A DNA stretch of 8,079 nt, from assembly GCA_017398245.1 (NCBI GenBank), contig JAFQGN010000369.1, forward strand, positions 1 through 8,079, given 5' to 3'. Shown in pieces: positions 5,686 to 8,079 of this stretch. Made by a program: the position numbers and the translations under genes. Each line of letters starts with the position of its first letter. Within the stretch, counting starts at the first letter, position 1. The DNA is from Clostridia bacterium (GTDB lineage: Bacteria; Bacillota_A; Clostridia; Christensenellales; Aristaeellaceae). The notes below the pieces were generated by a model. That model had not been told where the DNA came from. It saw nothing but the letters and a program-made list of their open reading frames with translations, and did not search any database.

Positions 5686-5777
5686 TATCCCTCCCCCCGT
5701 AACTTGTCGGAAAAATGGCGAAAACGGGGAGATTGGCTGTGTTAACATGAATTTACGTGTTTTCCGGCCCGTGTCTA

Positions 5778-5806
5778 TTGACAAAGACGGGCCGCGATGA
5801 TATCCT
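5778..5806 (+). promoter_or_regulatory. Sigma-A promoter of the hrcA-grpE-dnaK operon
   Basis: A consensus TTGACA (5778-5783) is followed 17 bases later by TATCCT (5801-5806, 4 of 6 consensus bases). The transcript should start near 5813, so the CIRCE operator lies at the very start of the mRNA, the usual place for HrcA control. Confidence 0.75.
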
Positions 5807-5816
5807 AAACACGTGG

Positions 5817-5843
5817 TTAGCACTCGGCTAAAGAGAGTGCTAA
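5817..5843 (+). promoter_or_regulatory. CIRCE operator (HrcA binding site)
   Basis: TTAGCACTC, nine bases, GAGTGCTAA: a perfect match to the known CIRCE inverted repeat. HrcA dimers bind here at normal temperature and block the operon; heat or unfolded protein, by occupying GroE, releases it. Confidence 0.98.
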
Positions 5844-5866
5844 CACTCAAAGGGCGAAAGTGCTAA
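5840..5866 (+). promoter_or_regulatory. Second, imperfect CIRCE-like element overlapping the first
   Basis: CTAACACTC (7 of 9 matches), nine bases, AAGTGCTAA (8 of 9 matches). The 9-base spacer is exact, and its left half shares CTAA (5840-5843) with the right half of the perfect site. The centres are 23 bases apart. It lies just before the hrcA ribosome binding site (GGAAGGAG, 5868-5875). Confidence 0.65.
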
Positions 5867-5885
5867 CGGAAGGAGCTGACGGAAA

Positions 5886-6932
5886 ATGGCGCTGGACGAG
5901 AGAAAGTTTCTGATCCTCAGGGCGATCATTGACGACTATATCACCACGGCCGTGCCGGTCGGCTCGAGAACGGTCTCGCGCAAATCGGGCGTGGGGTTTT
6001 CCCCGGCCACGATCCGCAACGAGATGAGCGACCTGGAGGAGCTTGGCTATCTGGCCTCGCCGCATACTTCCGCGGGGCGTATCCCCTCGGCAAAGGCCTA
6101 CAGGCTGTATGTGGATCAGCTGCTGAAAGTGGGCGAGCTGAGCCGGGACGAGGCCGAATTTATGCAAAACCACTTAAGCGCGCGCAGCGCGCAGGTGGAC
6201 AGCGTGCTCAAGGCCGCGGCGCAGGCGCTTTCGAACGTGACGCAGTATACCGCGCTGGTGGCGGGCCCCTCGGTGAGCACGCTGCGCATCAAGCGCGTGC
6301 AGCTGGTGCAGGTGGACGATACCACCGCGCTGATGGTCGTGGTGACGAGCGCAGGCATTGTGAAGGATACGCTGATCCGCGTGCCGGAAGGGCTCAACCC
6401 CGATCTGTTGCATAATCTGTCCGAGACGATCACAAGGGCGCTGGCCGACCAGCCGCTGAGCGAGATTCGCCAGATCTTTGCAGAGGTGTTCCGCGACCTG
6501 AAGGAGAACAGAAAGCTGTTTGCCGGGGTCATGAACGCGCTGGAGACGCGGCTGCAGGACGAAGAAAAGAACCAGGTGGTCGTCGGCGGGCCGGGCAATC
6601 TTCTGCATTACCCGGAATACAGCGACGTGAGCCGCGCGAGGGATTTTCTGAGAGTGCTGGAATCGCACGACAAGCTCTATCCGCTGCTGCGCAGCGGGGG
6701 CTCGATGGAGTTTTCCATCCGCATCGGGCCGGAAACGGGCGTGCCGGAGCTGAGCGACTGCTCGATCGTGACCGCTACGTACCGGGTGGACGACCAGACC
6801 ACGGGTACGCTGGGCATCCTTGGACCGACGAGAATGCATTACGGCCATGTCATCGCCGCGCTGGGCTATATGGGAAGGCTTTTGACCAAAGTGCTTTCCA
6901 ACGACGCCGCGCCGAAAAAGGAAGGCGAATGA
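5886..6932 (+). CDS. hrcA: Heat-inducible transcription repressor HrcA
   Basis: HrcA is a dimeric cytoplasmic repressor that binds CIRCE and needs GroEL to stay active, so chaperone load sets operon output. The 348 residues are a normal length. The N-terminal winged helix covers about 1-78: VPVGSRTVSRKSG (23-35), SPATIRNEMSDLEELGYL (39-56), PHTSAGRIPS (59-68) and YRLYVDQL (72-79). The central GAF-like and dimerisation region follows, and the C-terminal signature GTLGILGPTRMHY (307-319) is clear. GGAAGGAG lies ten bases before the ATG. It is first in the operon, directly downstream of its own operator, so it regulates itself. GrpE begins 26 bases after its stop. Confidence 0.98.
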   Translation: MALDERKFLILRAIIDDYITTAVPVGSRTVSRKSGVGFSPATIRNEMSDLEELGYLASPHTSAGRIPSAKAYRLYVDQLLKVGELSRDEAEFMQNHLSARSAQVDSVLKAAAQALSNVTQYTALVAGPSVSTLRIKRVQLVQVDDTTALMVVVTSAGIVKDTLIRVPEGLNPDLLHNLSETITRALADQPLSEIRQIFAEVFRDLKENRKLFAGVMNALETRLQDEEKNQVVVGGPGNLLHYPEYSDVSRARDFLRVLESHDKLYPLLRSGGSMEFSIRIGPETGVPELSDCSIVTATYRVDDQTTGTLGILGPTRMHYGHVIAALGYMGRLLTKVLSNDAAPKKEGE

Positions 6933-6958
6933 CGGGCTGACCATAGACGGAGGAAACA

Positions 6959-7576
6959 ATGGCCAAGATCAACTGGAGAAAGAAAGGGGCGGACAAAGCC
7001 TTGAATACCGAAAAGATGAACGAAGAGAAGCTGCAGCCCGAAGAAGAGCAGCCGCAGACCGAGCCTGAGCAGCCCGAACAGGAAACGGCCGAACAGGCAG
7101 AACCGCACGAGGCGACCGCAGAGGAATGGGAAGCCGCGCTGCGCACGGCCGTTGCGCAGAGGGACGAATACCTGAACCTCGCGCAGCGCACGCAGGCGGA
7201 TTTTGCGAATTTCCGCCGCCGCAACCAGACCGCCCGCACCGACGCCCACGACGAGGGCGTGCGCGAGACACTGGCAGCGTTTCTACCGGTGCTGGATAAC
7301 CTCGAGCGCGCGCTCGCGACGGTCGCGCCCGACGACGACAGCCCGCTGGTGGGCGGCCTGAAGATGGTCCTTCGGCAATTCCACAGCGTGGGCGAAAAGC
7401 TGGGCCTTGAAGAAATTCCTTCCAACCCCGGCGACGCGTTCGACCCCGAGGTGCACAACGCCGTGATGCGCGGCGAAGAGGGCGAGCCCGGCACCATCAT
7501 CGAATGCTTCGAAAAGGGCTACAAGGTGAAGGATCGCGTCATCCGCTATGCTTCCGTAAAGGTCTGCGCGGAATGA
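6959..7576 (+). CDS. grpE: Nucleotide exchange factor GrpE
   Basis: GrpE is a homodimeric co-chaperone that drives ADP release from DnaK and acts as a heat sensor. Of 205 residues, about 20-55 are a low-complexity stretch rich in Glu, Gln and Pro, common in this family and probably disordered. The long dimer helix follows, about 56-125, with DEYLNLAQRTQADFANFRRR (69-88). The compact beta domain carries the signature GDAFDPEVHNAVMR (158-171) and ends in GYKVKDRVIRYASVKV (187-202), where the family more often has RPA in place of RYA. The start at 6959 has GGAGG five bases upstream; an in-frame ATG at residue 20 has no such site. Confidence 0.97.
   Translation: MAKINWRKKGADKALNTEKMNEEKLQPEEEQPQTEPEQPEQETAEQAEPHEATAEEWEAALRTAVAQRDEYLNLAQRTQADFANFRRRNQTARTDAHDEGVRETLAAFLPVLDNLERALATVAPDDDSPLVGGLKMVLRQFHSVGEKLGLEEIPSNPGDAFDPEVHNAVMRGEEGEPGTIIECFEKGYKVKDRVIRYASVKVCAE

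Positions 7577-8079
<503 letters not shown>

Noticed and set aside
5758..5806. A second heat-shock operator (CtsR type) at the hrcA promoter.
   Set aside because: No GGTCAAA direct repeats are present; only CIRCE-type sites are seen.
5268..5850. Several minus-strand frames of 70-170 codons in the 5.2-5.85 kb region.
   Set aside because: They are composed of repeat sequence, lack ribosome binding sites, and one runs through the terminator hairpin and both two-hairpin copies.

Overview
The window reads as a chromosomal segment from a GC-rich low-copy Firmicute, most likely a member of the Clostridia. The reasons are a CIRCE-controlled hrcA-grpE-dnaK cluster in the Gram-positive order, an ATP-type PEP carboxykinase, strong AGGAGG-like ribosome binding sites, and a DUF378 small membrane protein. 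Genus cannot be fixed from the sequence alone. No tRNA, rRNA, CRISPR array, transposase or phage gene was seen.

Left part, all on the minus strand: the first half of pckA (1-813, running off the left edge), its leader and an array of extragenic repeats (814-1554), then a compact three-gene operon read right to left. The operon holds a membrane phosphoglycosyl transferase that starts glycan assembly on a lipid carrier (3381-3974), a GT2 glycosyltransferase with a TTG start (2436-3356), and an RluA-type pseudouridine synthase that overlaps it by ATGA (1495-2439). A plausible sigma-A promoter lies at 4039-4067. Upstream of the operon is a separate membrane-anchored coiled-coil protein of unknown function (4101-4880).

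Middle: a divergent DUF378 gene on the plus strand (5014-5208), followed by about 600 bases with no gene. That stretch holds a duplicated ~115-bp hairpin repeat, a rho-independent-type terminator hairpin, and two more copies of the repeat family that flanks the pseudouridine synthase.

Right part, plus strand: the heat-shock operon. A TTGACA promoter and a perfect CIRCE operator, overlapped by a second imperfect CIRCE-like element, precede hrcA (5886-6932). grpE (6959-7576) and the start of dnaK (7670 to the window end) follow. HrcA represses its own operon through CIRCE, GrpE is the nucleotide exchange factor for DnaK, and DnaK is the Hsp70 chaperone.

The least ordinary content is between the genes: a two-hairpin repeat whose copies differ by paired, compensating changes, often joined to a terminator-like hairpin in a fixed order. 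One copy supplies the last codons and stop of the pseudouridine synthase. The doubled CIRCE is the other notable signal. No wholly new multi-gene system is evident.
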